Below, one piece after another: positions 34,242 to 47,000 of a stretch of 64,000 nt of DNA. A program made the position numbers and the translations under genes. The stretch is from Tricholoma matsutake (Eukaryota; Basidiomycota; Agaricomycetes; Agaricales; Tricholomataceae): the NCBI GenBank assembly GCA_026075535.2, contig AP026538.1:3968001-4032000 (forward strand), in the 5' to 3' direction. Under the pieces are notes generated by a model that was given only the letters and a program-made list of their open reading frames with translations, had not been told where the DNA came from and ran no database searches. The first letter of the stretch is position 1. Each line of letters starts with the position of its first letter.

Positions 34242-35844
34242 TCAGCTGTATGGGTGGTAGTACCCAGAGGCATAGCCAAATGATCCATCACCTGGTGGGA
34301 GTGCTTGGCCGGTACTGCTAGCACTTGCATCAAATGGTCCTGGATTCTGGTAAACGAACCCATCCTCTGCCAACCATTGTTGGTACTTAGGATCAACATA
34401 AGCAGGCATGAAGCTGGGGGTGTAGCCGGGGCCTATTATATAGTTGGCCACACCATACACATTTGAAAGAAATGTGCCTCCCCAGGATTGGAAGGCATTC
34501 CTGGGATGTCACCTCGCAAAGTCATGGCAGGGTCAAATGGAGCCTGCCCACTACTGGAGAAAGGCTCTGCCCAGCTGTCTGGCTGCTCGGTGAGAACAGG
34601 AGCTGGCTGGGAGGATGGGCCCATTGAAGGGACGATGGCTGGGCCTGGTTCATCCCTGCTGTATCCCATGTTCCAGATTCTCCTCCGTGTCATCTCCTCT
34701 TCTGGGTCATCCCAAAGAGCCCTCAGCTGCTCAGTTAGCACATGTTGCTTGTTCTTCCATTTATCACCACTAAGGTAAGTCGAAGGCTTTCCCCTTTTAC
34801 TCACCCACTTGTCTCCATCCCTGGACTTACCAGCTGCTTTTGAACCAGCGTTTTTCTCAGCAACCTCCTGCAATGCTGAGCAGAGCTTGAGCAGGGGTGA
34901 GTGACAGAATGTGATCCATGACCCATGCACCTACGCAAATAGTGAGAAAGGAGATGCACCCAAAACCCAGGTGCAGCATGAAGAGCTCCTTGTTCAACAT
35001 CACAGCTGGTGACTTCATGACCTTGGCCGCAAAAGCCTTCAGCCCATCACTCCCGAAGAGCTCAAAGACCTTTCCCTGTCGATAGTTAAGCTCGGTCCAA
35101 CCTCTTCATATGGCATGAACTTCAGCTTACCTCTTCATCGAGCCCATGGATGTAGCCTTGGTTGTCAAGCAATTCTTTTGCCTTGCAGGTGGCATGCTTG
35201 GCATTCTTTCCTGCTAGCTGCTCCTCTGAGCACCCTGAAGCCTGCTCTTCCAACAGGTCCAGCTTGTAGAAGTGGTGCACATTTCGTCTTGCAAGGCTGT
35301 AGATGTTGGTCCGTGAAGTCTGGACCTGCTTGGCAACCTGTAGCTAGCATCAAAAGCATGCCCCGAGTCCTCGGAATTGAGATGCACACGAGCAACCATA
35401 TCCTCAGGCCAAGACGTGGAATCTACTTCAACAACTTTAACACTCATGAGCAAAACACTGGTTAACTGGAGTGCCAGGCACTTACCAGTTTGTCTCAACC
35501 GCTCATACTCCACCTTTGCCCAGCGGAGTGAATGACTGCACTCTCCTGCCATGCAGCCATGTCCTCAAAGCTGAGGGTCGCAATTGTGAGCCCACTCATC
35601 CTATTTTTGGCAGTTAACTCAAAGTAGTCCATCATGTCTGAGCTGATCTTCGCCTTCTGAGAGTAGTGGGACCCAGATGCGGCAGTCTTCCCAGCGCTTG
35701 CCTTCCTGTATTTGCTTGACCTCTTCTGAGATGACTCGACATTGGAAGGGCACAAGCCTGCAGACTCTGAGAATGAGGAGGAGCCTCCCTTGATCTGCCT
35801 CCGCTTCCCTTTTCCACCAACCATCTCCATTGAAAGTGGGGCAA
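34242..35844 (-). pseudogene. Transposon-associated hypothetical protein, broken
   Basis: The minus-strand reading includes a Lys/Ser-rich N-terminus (GKGKRRQIKGGSSS), then ELTAKNRMSGLTIATLSFED, DSTSWPEDMVARVHLNSEDS and SYRLPSRSR. After a splice comes FELFGSDGLKAFAAKVMKSP, then WVSKRGKPSTYLSGDKWKNK and a Pro/Ser/Gly-rich C-terminus ending ASGYYHPYS. Several frame changes may be introns or breaks. I do not recognise the family. It stands directly upstream, on the same strand, of the truncated transposase tail and the TET/JBP-like gene, which suggests one composite transposon. Confidence 0.4.
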
Positions 35845-36869
35845 CTGGTGTGACTTTGGTTTTGACTCTTAGTAGGGGAAGGGACGAATCTGGAACTGCT
35901 GTTGGAAGTGCCAGTTAGAGATGAGTTTGCACATTGCTCACAAGCCTCGCCTCAAGTCAGTGTCATGACTGACATTGCCTGGAGGTCTGGAGGTCTGTCA
36001 TGACATCAGCACTTCACCAGCCTGCAGTTAACATCATGACCAAACTGGTCTAGGGTCAAGGTGACAGATCCCTGGAACCCCTGCCACCAGCGTGGCACAA
36101 TTTACATTTTCCTCGTTCACCCTTAGGTCAGGACCATGGCTGACCTTGCATATACTGATCAAGCTGCCAGTGGTCTTAGATCTGTAATGATATGGTGAGT
36201 ACTTGACCGAAGCTTGCAGCGAGAGCAACATGATGCAGAGCTTATTCAAGATTGCCATGGTCAAAAAAGCCACTATTCGGTGTGAGGGTCTGATCAGTCA
36301 GAAGAGGTGAGTGCTTTTGATCATTACCTTGCCAGTGGTATCAGTGCAGTGCCATTCCAAATCCATCGATTGAATTACTATAAATTGAATCAGCAGGCTT
36401 TCACAGAGAGCGAGAGCAAGCCATAGCACACATGTTTTAACTTTCTTCCTTACATGCTCTTGTGGGAGCCATTCATTGACAGGGAAGTAATCCTATCCTA
36501 TAAATAGATCTTGATTGATCACTCAAGTGCTCAAGTACTCACATAGCTGAGTGCTCTCCATCCTGACCCCACCGAGTCTGATGACTGACCATGTCATGAA
36601 TCATTGAATCTGGGGCTCAGTGCTTAAGCCTCATCTGGGTATTGAATGACCAGAGGATACTCCTGTGCATAGTTATGTATGCTGGTTTCTGCATCTCATC
36701 TCATCAAAGCTTGAAGTGATGCTTCATTTATGCAATAAAACTATATTCTGGGTTCTACAGTGCCCTACTTGATATCTTTGGCTAATTTCTTTATGGCGGA
36801 CTCTGTCAAGGGAGTAGCGGTGCTAGTAGGAGTCAGTATTACTTCTACATCTCTAGTGTCTTCAGCACT
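35845..36869. other. No gene recognised
   Basis: Repeated short words such as TGACCTTGCATA and GTCATGACTGAC occur, but no supported coding frame. Confidence 0.35.
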
Positions 36870-37537
36870 TCAAGCATCCTCAATAGCCATTCTCTCACTG
36901 CCTTGAGACTGACTGGTCTCAGAAGTGCCATCTTCAGAGATGCATCCAGCAGATGGCTGGACATCAACTTCATCCATGGAGGCGGACACCTGATTGCTGC
37001 TTTCTGGATCCCCAATTTCATGGAAATAATCCTGCATGTGAGCGATGTCCTCACTCATTTCCTCCACCCGAATATGAGCTATCTGAACTTGGTCCTGCAA
37101 TGATTGCAAAATACATTCTCCCTCTAACACCCGATTTGAAGCAACCTGCAGCTCTAAACATAGTGTATCCCGCATCGCCTGAGCTATCACCAATTCTTGA
37201 TGTTGAGATTTTTTGTCGAACATGGAGTAGGAATTATCAAACTACAGAGATAATCAGTTACCCATGAATGGACACCAAAGGCTACACCCACTGCACGGGC
37301 CCAACGCAGTGACCTGATCTTTGTATAAACTCTTTGAGATCCCAAAACTTTGGAGTATCGTGTTTGTGTAAACTGGACTGGCCCTGACGAACTAGAGCAC
37401 ACCTGTGAGGGAGATGGTGAAGCCATGGTGATCTGCCTCAGTGCCAGGTTCATAAATGGATTTTGGTGTGAAGCAGTGGGTATCACAAACTTACTAGGGC
37501 AACGTCGCAGGAGATAACCTGAAGGCTGAAACCTCAA
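36870..37537 (-). CDS. Small coiled-coil hypothetical protein, two exons
   Basis: The first part lies at 37537-37290 (QVCSSSSGPVQFTQTRYSKV, GSQRVYTKIRSLRWARAVG). A probable intron leads to 37223-36870, starting near KKSQHQELVIAQAMRDTLCL. This is a heptad-patterned stretch with many Glu, Gln and Val, followed by an acidic Ser-rich tail ending SERMAIEDA. Total length would be near 200 residues. I do not recognise a family. Such small proteins are frequent next to KDZ and Plavaka elements, but that link is only context here. Confidence 0.35.
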
Positions 37538-38081
37538 CTTACGTGGGTCAACACCTTTATGTATAGGAGGGACTATAGGCGCTTCAGTCTGATTCTGACT
37601 TCAGTCAGGGCACTGAGTGAAAGTTGAAATGTGACGTTTGAGATCTGTCACTCAAGATGGTCACACCACATACACTCAGTAAGGTGAGAAAATTTCCCAA
37701 TTCATCAATTGATCACATTGATATGCATGACATGCATGATCATGTTTGTTTACCAAAGTTATTGCTAGTTCACTCCTTTATCAACATCGAATGACATGGA
37801 TCCAAGCATCCCAAATATGACTCACATGGCCTACAAAAGCTTCCCCAACTTCACACTCATTACTCATTTCTTCATCAAGTCCATCCCCACCATCCCCTAA
37901 GACTCAGTTGCAAGCAGGCATTGTCTCAGCAGCTTTCTTGGCACGGACTATCAAGGCTTGGCAATACAAGTTTGGCTTCAATGGCTCCAAATGTGGAAAT
38001 ACACGGTGGTATAGCTTGCTCTACATAACTCGACATCAGATGGCCAAATTTCTATATACTAGTATTGCCATCAAATATGTT
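37538..38081. other. No gene recognised
   Basis: AT-rich, with only short frames on either strand. Confidence 0.35.
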
Positions 38082-38930
38082 TCAAACAAAGTGCTCCTCC
38101 ATCACACAATCATGGAAGCAAGCAGTCTCACAGATCATGAACTTATCGCAAGATTTGCAATTTGCAAAGAGTGATGAGAATCTATCAATTGGAAGCCCAC
38201 ATGTTTGTGGTTGAAGGATGTACTCCTTATTGCTGGTGTAGGAAAGTGCCTTCTGGTGCTGTGAAAGCGCCTGCTCGCACTCGTGATAGAACTTGTTCTG
38301 GCTTGGGAGACAAGTGTGGCACTCATCACACTGAGTGAAGAGAGAGGAAAACTGCTCCCGAGTGACACTGGCATCAATCACCCAATCCATTCATAATATA
38401 AGGGCATAGTTGGGAAGTGGCATGTTTGATGGGTCAAAGGTGTCGAATGCTACATCTAGTAAACAGAAAGACAAATTTATTAAGGCATAGAATAAAGCAG
38501 TACGTGCCTCCATATGTGAATGGCCTTACAGTGGAGCATTGCTGGACTAGGATGCTATGCTGGGGTATCTTCTCCTTGGCATCTGAGTCAAGGTGAGAAC
38601 TTGCAAAATAGCCTAATGCTTTGACACACCGTGAACTGCAAAGGTAAGGCTCCGTGGTGCCTCCAAATCGGAGTTTTGCATCAGACTGGCCAGTAGCACG
38701 TGTCCTTCACAAACTACAGCAGTCCCTTGGGGCGTGGGAGTGTGGTCTATCAAGTCAGAAGACTCAATGATGAATGCATACTCACATTTGAGGCCGTGCA
38801 TGATCTGAGTTGTGGAGTTGGTCATAGGAGTGGATGGCCAAGTAGCAGAATGCGACATCAAAGAAGATATGCAGGTCTTGTGAATCTGGCTGCCCCCAGC
38901 TTTATACACATTCAGCCATGTGTAGAAAAC
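38082..38930 (-). pseudogene. Hypothetical protein with duplicated C-x2-C..H-x-C motif
   Basis: The minus-strand C-terminal part contains two related blocks: FSSLFTQCDECHTCLPSQNK with YHECEQ, and FSSLFANCKSCDKFMICETA with FHDC. Both have the order F-S-S-L-F, C-x2-C, then H-x-C, which looks like a duplicated zinc-binding unit. The N-terminal part (38909-38613) reads YKAGGSQIHKTCISSL and MHGLKCEYAFIIESSD. A stop and a frame change separate the two. I do not know this family, and the start is uncertain. Confidence 0.35.
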
Positions 38931-39279
38931 TAAATGAGCAATCAGAGAAATGACTATTCGAGGGAGCAGAGGATCAGGGAGATGACTGCTTGAATTCCTG
39001 AGTACATCACATTGCCATCAAGCATCACAATTATTTTCCTGTCTAAGCATAGCGCAACTCACAGAATTCTCTGCCAATTCATAAGCTGAATTTTGACCAG
39101 GCTGCTGATCCACCGACAGAATATAGAATTAGGCTTGCATGAATTATTTGAGTCTTGGCACTACGCAGCGCATGTTTGATGGATGATCCAAATTTGACCG
39201 CATCCCCAACTCTCTCGACGACACTAGTTTTCCACATCTTGCAATCACTGTGCAACCATACGGTGTTCATTCTAGGTGG

Positions 39280-42200
39280 ATGTTTCCCAGCCCTGCACTG
39301 CAGTGCATTTGTGGCAAGTCATTCTTGCAGCACCCTGCTCTGAATCATCATATGCGGATGTGCGCCCAGTCCAAAAAGCAAATTACAAGTGCACTATCAA
39401 AGGCAAAGCAAGCATTTGGAGAGCGAAGAGAACGAAAACAGCAGCAGCGGGAAGAAAGTCTGGCAGCTCTCAATTTCAATGAGGAAGTTGTAGCATCAGC
39501 ACCAGTGAGTCTTATTGATTTTTTCATGTGAATTGAGGGCTGACTTGGATCCAACAGTGCCTGTTTTTGTGTTGACTAGTTGCCTGTCAGTTCACCTCCA
39601 CCAGCCAGTCACTCAGCACCAGAAGTGGAGGTACATATGCCTTCTGGGGCTGATGTGGACAGCCACCTGTCATTGGCGCAGAGAAGGCAACGGCGCCAGG
39701 TGCGGATTCTGAACAGATACCGGGACAATCTGCCCCAGGCTTCTGCCTCACTGCCTCCTCCGAGTGAATCGTACACCGTCCGACCAGAGGAAGCTGATGG
39801 AGGTCCTAGTTCTACTGCCAGTAGTAGCTTTCCCACAAGCAACAATCTTTCAGTGGACAAGGAATCAGGCCACCCAATCTTGCGATCACCTTGCAACGCT
39901 TTCGGTTTATCATGCTGCTATTACAGCACCAAGTACCCATCCCATGATCCAGAGGAGTTCAATGACTTCAATGCGCTGTCTGATGTCAGCAACACCCCAC
40001 TGAGTCATGAAGTGGACTTGGGGCCTTACCCAAATCACAGCTCCTTTGCTCTAGGGGAATGGTACTGGGGTGACGGTGTACAAAAGACAAAAAAAACTTT
40101 AAAAACCTCATAGACATCATCACTAGGCCGGACTTTCACCCCAACGATGTCAGAGATACCAAATGGGATTCTATTGACGATGAACTAGGTGGGGACAGAG
40201 AGGCGATGTGGGAGGATGAAGACAACTCGGCCCCTGGATGGCAGCAAACATCTGTAACCATTCAAGTCCCATTCCATCGCTTCACTGCATCGCCGGGCCT
40301 TCAGGACTATGTTGTTCATGATTTTCGCCATCGCAGCGTTGTATCAATCCTAAAAGAGAAATTGATTGATGATCACGAGTTCTGGCATTTCCACATTGAA
40401 CCCTATGAGCTCAAATGGCAGCCAGCCCATCAGGGAAGCTCTGCATCAGAGGACCCGTTGATCTGGGTTCACAGCGAGCTTTACACCTCACCAGCCTTTC
40501 TTAAAGCCCATATGGAGCTGCAGGCATCGCAGGGAGAGCCTGGGTGCAGCCTTCCACGTGTTGTTGTTGGATTGATGTTCACCTCGGATCAGACTCATCT
40601 TACTTCCTTTGGCGAGACAAAGCTTTGGCCTTTGTATTTATTCTTTGGGAATGACTCAAAATACCATCGTGGGAAACCCTCACTTCATCTTTGTAATCAT
40701 GTTGCATACTTCTGTAAGGTCAGTATCTTAGCCCATTTGATGATGGGCTTCCTTATGTTTTTTCCCGGCTTCCAGATGAGTTCAAGGACTTCGTCACTTC
40801 TAAAACTGGGGGCAAAGGCCTCAGCCCAGCTTTTATGCCATACTGTAATTGAGAGTTGTTCCATGCACAATGGAAGGCCATCTTAGATGATGAATTTGTT
40901 GAAGCATACATCCACGGTGTAGTTGTAACATGTGCAGATGGGCTTGCAAGGTGGTTCTACCTTTGGATATTCACATACTCGGCAGATTACCCGGAAAAGT
41001 AGGCTATTCAGCACCACTTCATTCATGCCTTCACTTTATAACTGAACACAACTGATAGGATTTTGCTGGTCAGCATAAAAAACTTGGGGAGCCATCCATG
41101 CCCTCACTGTCTTATCCCTCTGTCCGATGCCTTTAAAATTGGAATGGCCCATGATGCCAGGAGGCGACATACCCTCACTCGGAGAGACACTGCAGCCCAC
41201 CGAAGGCACATCTCCAATGCCCAAAAGTTCATCCAAGAGGGAAACTATGCCATTGATAGTGCTCCAGTGAAGAGATTAATGGATGCTGAGTCGATAATCC
41301 CCTCTGCGGTATGCTTGCCAGTGGTTGCTTCTCTTGAGTACTGGGGTAATTTTTATCATTTTAAGAATGCATTTTCTGACATACTTGCTCCATTGGGCTT
41401 TGACATGTTTCCCATGGCTGTTGTTGACATCATGCATGAGGTGGAGCTGGGCACGTGGAGATCCCTGTTCATCCACCTGCTACGCATCTTGGAAAGTGCA
41501 GGGCCCACCCACAGTACCCTTACTAGTGAGCTAGATCGATGGTGAAGTGCCTTTCACAAAATCATCATAATGATGCTGCAGCACTGATGCACTCAGATTA
41601 GATACCAGCAAGTGCCAATGTTTTCTCGAGACACAATTCGAAAGTTCTCGGCAAACTGCTCTGAGATGAAGCAGCTTGCTGCTCGTGACTTCGAAGATCT
41701 CCTACAGGTTAAGGCTACCAAAGAGTCAGGCTCCCTTACTTACTGGAGTTATTTAGTGTGCAATCCCAGTCTTCGAAGGCCTTTTGCCAGAACCTCACAA
41801 TAAACGGGTTTTGAAGCTACTTTTCCTCATGGGCCATTGGCATGGTCTCGCTAAACTGCATCTTCACACAGATGCAACTCTAGCAATCTTGGATAGTGTG
41901 ATGGCATTGCTAGGCCAGGCCCTCCGCAAGTTCGAGATGAAGACTTGCTCCATGTTCGCTACTCGCGAACTTAAAAAGGAGGAGAGCGCTAGAAAGTGCA
42001 AGCAGGCCACCCAGAAAAAAACATCCCAGGTCAAAAAAACCCCCCCAACCCAAGAGCTAGGGGCTGGTAATGGTGACAGAGCTGTGGTAGCAAAAGACAA
42101 TGCAGCAAAGGCGAGTAAAGGGCTAAAGGAATTCAATATGAGCACCTACAAGTACCATGCCCTAGGGGATGTTGCTAACACGATAAGAGAATATGGCACA

Positions 42201-43645
42201 ACAGAATCGTACTCTGCGGAACTGGTAAGCACTGCACATGAGTCTCTTTGTTATCTTTATACTTCATGTTCTTGACCAGGGTGAACTGGAGCATCGCACC
42301 ACGAAGTCCAGATACAAGTGGATGAGCAAAAAGAACTACCTGAACCAGCTGGCTCAGATTGAGCGATGCCAGGCCCGTGTTTGCCAAATTTGAAGGCGAC
42401 TGAATGCAGGAAAGGCCTCTCACTATGATGAGGCAGAGTATGCATCCTCACCAATGCCAAGATACTGCATTGGAAAATCACAAAATGAACCAGTAGTTCT
42501 CCCAGTATTTTTGCAGGACAATCATGGTGACCCTGCTGTTAAGGTGAGCAGGATTGGCAGACTGCTTTATCTGTTCTAAGGCCCCTGCTGCTAGGACTTC
42601 CTTCCGAGATTGAAAGCCCACCTTCTCCCTAGAATCCAGCTTATGGTGCAGCAGGAAGCCTCCTCGGCACTGCATCTTTCATCTTCATCCAGAGATCCTT
42701 GCAGTAATGGCATCAACCATGTCCTATTCAAAAGTGACCGCATATATAACCATCAGCTAGTTCGAATCAACTACACTGCCTACAATGTCCGCCGAGCCCA
42801 GGATGTTCTGAACCCAAACACAACACACCACAACATCATGCTCTTAAATAGTATGGGGGAACAATGCCACCCTTATCTTTATGTGCACATTCTGGGTGTT
42901 TATCATGCAAACATCATTTATGTAGGGCCAGGAATGGTCGACTATAGCCCTAGACGACTTGATTTCCTATGGGTGCGATGGTATCAGCATTGGGAGGTAG
43001 CCGATGGCAGTGACATAATGGGGTGGAAGGCTCACCATCTTGATCAGCTATCCTTCCCTCCCATGGCCAGTGAGGATGCCTTTGGTTTTGTTGATCCATC
43101 TGATGTCCTGTGAAGCTGTCATGTCATTCCCCAATTTGCAAAGGGGAAGCGGCACTCAGACAGGGTGGCCCTTTCCAAATGTGCTCAAGATGGTGAAGAT
43201 TGGAAGGAGTACTATGTGGGACAGTGAGTGGATCAGAACTTGAAGCAGGTTTAACATGACTGATAAGGACACTGACTTTGGTGCCATCAGCTTTGTAGAT
43301 CGCGACATGATGATGCATTATCACTGGGGCCAAGGCATCGGGCACACTTACTGTCGTGATTCAAACCCTGTTGCTCATGACTCCTCACCTCAAATCAAAC
43401 AGCCTGAGGACGACGAAGCTGATGGCCTTGAACTGTGGATATGTGGAGAGCATGGACACAATGAAGTCGGAGGTGAAGAGGGTGTGGAGGGACTTGATAC
43501 GCTGGAGTATGGTATCAATGAAAGAGAAAATGAACCGCTAGGAGGGACCTCTGACGAAGAGCTTTTGGATGCAGAATCCTGGCAGGAGGATTTGGACTCG
43601 GACACATTAGAGACAGTCGACATGTACCATTCAGAGATTCTTTGA
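39280..43645 (+). pseudogene. Plavaka-type (CACTA-related) transposase, degraded
   Basis: The N-terminus has a C2H2 finger (LQCICGKSFLQHPALNHHMR..C) and a basic region. Then come NRYRDNLPQASASLPPPS and FGLSCCYYSTKYPSHDPEEF, typical of Plavaka proteins. The core includes WEDEDNSAPGW, HFHIEPYELKWQPA, VGLMFTSDQTHLTSFGETKL, LPDEFKDFVTSKTGGKG, FDMFPMAVVDIMHEVELGTW and LAARDFEDLLQ. The C-terminal part has NYTAYNVRRAQDVLNPNTTH, VRWYQHWEVADGSDIMGW, CHVIPQF and FVDRDMMMHYHWGQGIGHTY, then an acidic tail. Introns explain some breaks, but in-frame TGAs (for example 43110-43112 before SCHVIPQF) and frame shifts show loss of function. The presumed catalytic acids (DxMHE, and Asp in LMFTSD) are still visible. 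Confidence 0.75.
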
Positions 43646-44005
43646 AGATAAGAGGTGAAAAGTCATTCAGCCCACGGCAACCTGAAATAACTCACTGACT
43701 CAGAATGTTTATTTTTTTCTGGATTGAGAGTCTCGATTGATGATGTAACCTTGATGATGTAGCCTTGAGCAAAAGTGTGCATGCACACTTTTGAGCTCGT
43801 GTCATGTGACATATGGCCATATAAGTACTAACCCAACTCTTGAACTTGAAGCTTGACGCTCCATCTTACTTGTCTTACTTGTCTCACTCATGCATCACTC
43901 AGAGGGTTTCAACCAGCAAAGCCTCGCTGTCAGAAGGATATCCAATGCAAATTTCTGGACAATGGCCTGGTTTACACCTGTCTTATTTGACCCAGAGGGT
44001 ACAAA
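43520..44005 (+). repeat. Transposase-tail/promoter/first-exon segment, plus-strand copy
   Basis: This is the partner of 33585-34065 (minus). It spans the last codons of the Plavaka-type transposase, about 245 bp of intergenic DNA, and the first exon of the JmjC-like gene. Confidence 0.88.
43771..43822 (+). promoter_or_regulatory. Conserved palindromes in the intergenic promoter region
   Basis: AAAAGTGTGCA is followed directly by its own reverse complement (43771-43792, a perfect 22-bp palindrome). ATATGGCCATAT (43811-43822) is a second palindrome, overlapping a TATA-like CATATAAG. Both are unchanged in the inverted copy at 33761-33812, although the surrounding sequence has drifted. The gene start follows within 70 bp, after two copies of TTACTTGTC. 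Confidence 0.55.
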
Positions 44006-47000
44006 GCATTTGGGCCAAAGTCACCCAGAATTTCAGGTAAGAATTCAAGACTTCAGCTTCAATACCTATCCTGATAGTTTAAATCATGTTGCAGAAATTT
44101 ATTGATACTACTACAGGCTGGGAACAACTGGAGACAATGTCTGATATTTAACGTGCTCGCCGAGTCCTTAAGCATCTTGCCGAGTCATCTACCCCTGGAG
44201 AGCCTATTTCAAAGCACCAAGCCATTGTTTATGGGGCCCTATTCAACTACTGACTGTTGGATGTCGTAGCATCAGTTTACAACCTCCTTCCTGACGAGAT
44301 TGCCCCAGCTAAGCAGAGGGCTGCTGAAGTGTCTATGCCAACATGCTTGGTAGCTTTTAATTCTGCACCATTATGTGACAGTACTGACAGAGCACTTTAT
44401 AGGATCATAAAGGGGTTTTTGCAGACTGGCCAAAACTCTTGGAGCAGGCAGGACAGGATCTAGCCCAAGTGCAGGGTCTGGCTAGCGACATTGGTGTGAT
44501 GGGGGAAAATGGGCCTGCAGCATGCTTCCAGCTCCTTTCTAAATTCGCCTCAACCAAGAATGTGGCCCAGAGGTCTTACAACTTTATTGCATCGGCATTT
44601 GATCTTTCACTGCGGTTAAATGTTTGTGGATAGTGTTGATAGCTTTCAGTGAATTGCTAAGGACCATTCTTTTCTTACACAGGGACATCTTAGGATTACG
44701 AACAACATATTGGACAACTTTTATCCGTGAGTTAATGGGTATTTATGTGTTGGAATATTTGTTACATGATAATATTGCAGGCAAGTGAATGGCTCTGGCC
44801 CAGATCTGAAACTGGCCTTCAAAGGCACTAACCATGCTGCATCGATGGAGATCCCTCTCTGCATTGCACTGGGGATTTCTCCTCTCTGCTTGTTGACAAA
44901 GAGGCCTCTGATTGAACAAAAAATAAGCAAGAAAGCAATTTTTAATGCAAGTACTATCTATGAAATTGTTACGTTGTTGACTGGTTTTGTAGGTTTGGCA
45001 AGCCCTGGGCATTCATCACCCCAAGATTCTTTCTGACATTGAAAAGATCTTGTGAAAAGCCCTCTTTCAAGCCGCGCATTCCCCTGACTCCCTGGAGGAT
45101 ATCCTGCAGGCAGCTATAGATGCCTCACTCATGATCCTCTGGTCAAGCGCTGAAGATGATAGATGTGCGTCCTGGCTAGGAGGTCCAGGTAAGATACTTG
45201 TTTCAGTTTTGTAACCTGTCTGATGTTGTGAGATGCAGAGCCAAGTATTGCTGAAGATGATGGAGATGATGGGGAGGATGGACAGTATGAAGACGATGGT
45301 CATGGGAGAGATGAGGACAGGCATGTGATGCATCAGGCAGGAGCAGGAGAAGGATGTTGTGCAACTGGAGAGCTGCATCAGGGTATGCTGGGCACTGAGA
45401 ATGGCGCACAAGTAGTGCAGCCAAGTAGTAGCGGCATCCAAGGATCAAGAAACCCGCATAAGAAAGCAATGGTTGAGGACGAAGAGGAGGAGCCATGCCT
45501 TCTGCCCATAACATCAGAGGAGGATCTGGGTCCTGGAGTAGTCCTTCCAATTGTTCATCTGGAAACTCCACAGCGCTTCTCTGAGCAACCACACCCTCAG
45601 CAGACAATAGGGCATTCACCAGTAATGCAACAGAGACAGCTTTCCAACCCGCCGCCTGATGGAGAAGATGAAGATGACTTGCATATGATGGGACAGGACC
45701 GACATGAACGTACTGACAATGCTAGGGATGTCGACGGTGGTATCGGTATGTGCAGATGCTGTCACAAATAGCCCAGCTCAACTGTTGCACAGAGTCAGAA
45801 TTGCCAGACATTCTGGCTGGAAAAGTAGCTGGCATTGAATGCCAACAGGCAAAGCCAGACTCTCCCTTAGTGTTTCGATGCTCTGAACAAAAACACTCCT
45901 CGCGATCAAGTGCTCTTACACAACTTACGTCCCCCTCGAATACCAAGAAGAGGAAGCGCAAGGAGATAGAGAGGCCGGGGGCTTTGAAAGAAAAGCGTAC
46001 TGAGGCCAAGAGGCAGGAGATGAGGAAGCAAATACGCCAAGAGACAGGGAGACAGCAGATGGGGATGGGGACAGAGAGCCAGGGTCTATGGGAAGCATTA
46101 GAGGGGAGGAGCACTTTTGAGGAACAACCGGATGGCAGGCTACTGGAATTCATTGACCTTACTCTGGCGGAGGTAAAGGAAGACATGGTGAGAGCTGTTG
46201 CCCCTTCCTTGCACCACTAGGCTCTGAACGCAGAACAGCAGTCTGAACCTGATATTACTTTTGCATGGGAGGACATTCCTCCAGAGGTATGTGACTGTAA
46301 ATGATGCTATTATTCCTAAGCATACCGTTTTTTAGATGTTTGTGGCCCCTCAATCTCTTCCCCTGTATGGGCCTGAATCCACAATCCCATATAATTATAC
46401 AGCTGGCTTTCATGTAGGTCACGTTGGCATGCGTTGTCAGCCTTACTGATGTAAAAGCAGTCCAAAGCAGTGTTGAAGTTCTTCTGTGATGTATGGAATG
46501 CAGTTTCCAGGGGATTCGTGGATGGTCTGCCCCCTCATCTACTACCCAATAGCTCTCACTCAATCTTTCATGTGATGCGGTCAACTGAATGCACTTCTAC
46601 ACCACCGGAAGTGATTTGAGATATCTTCAGCCGTAAATGCATCATCATCACTGACAAGCCTATGCAAATTGTTCAATTTGAGGCAAACAGCATGTCCACC
46701 ATTTCACCCAAGCTGAGTAAAAGAATCACTATTCAGGGTCAGTAACTCCACATTGCACTTTTACTAGACTAAATACCCTCACAGATCACTCCCTTCCTGA
46801 AGATGATGAGGGAAGGATAGCATTACACATCGGAACCCCTGAAGATTTACTACAAAGCCACCGAGTGGGGGATGGTGGGAAGATCCTCAATGCCCTACAC
46901 TTTCCACTTCCCTTGCCACCTATTGATTGCATGCCTCTGCCATCATTAGCAAGCGATGAGTATGCCTTCCGAGCGACTGCAGATTCTCAGTTCTGCAAGG

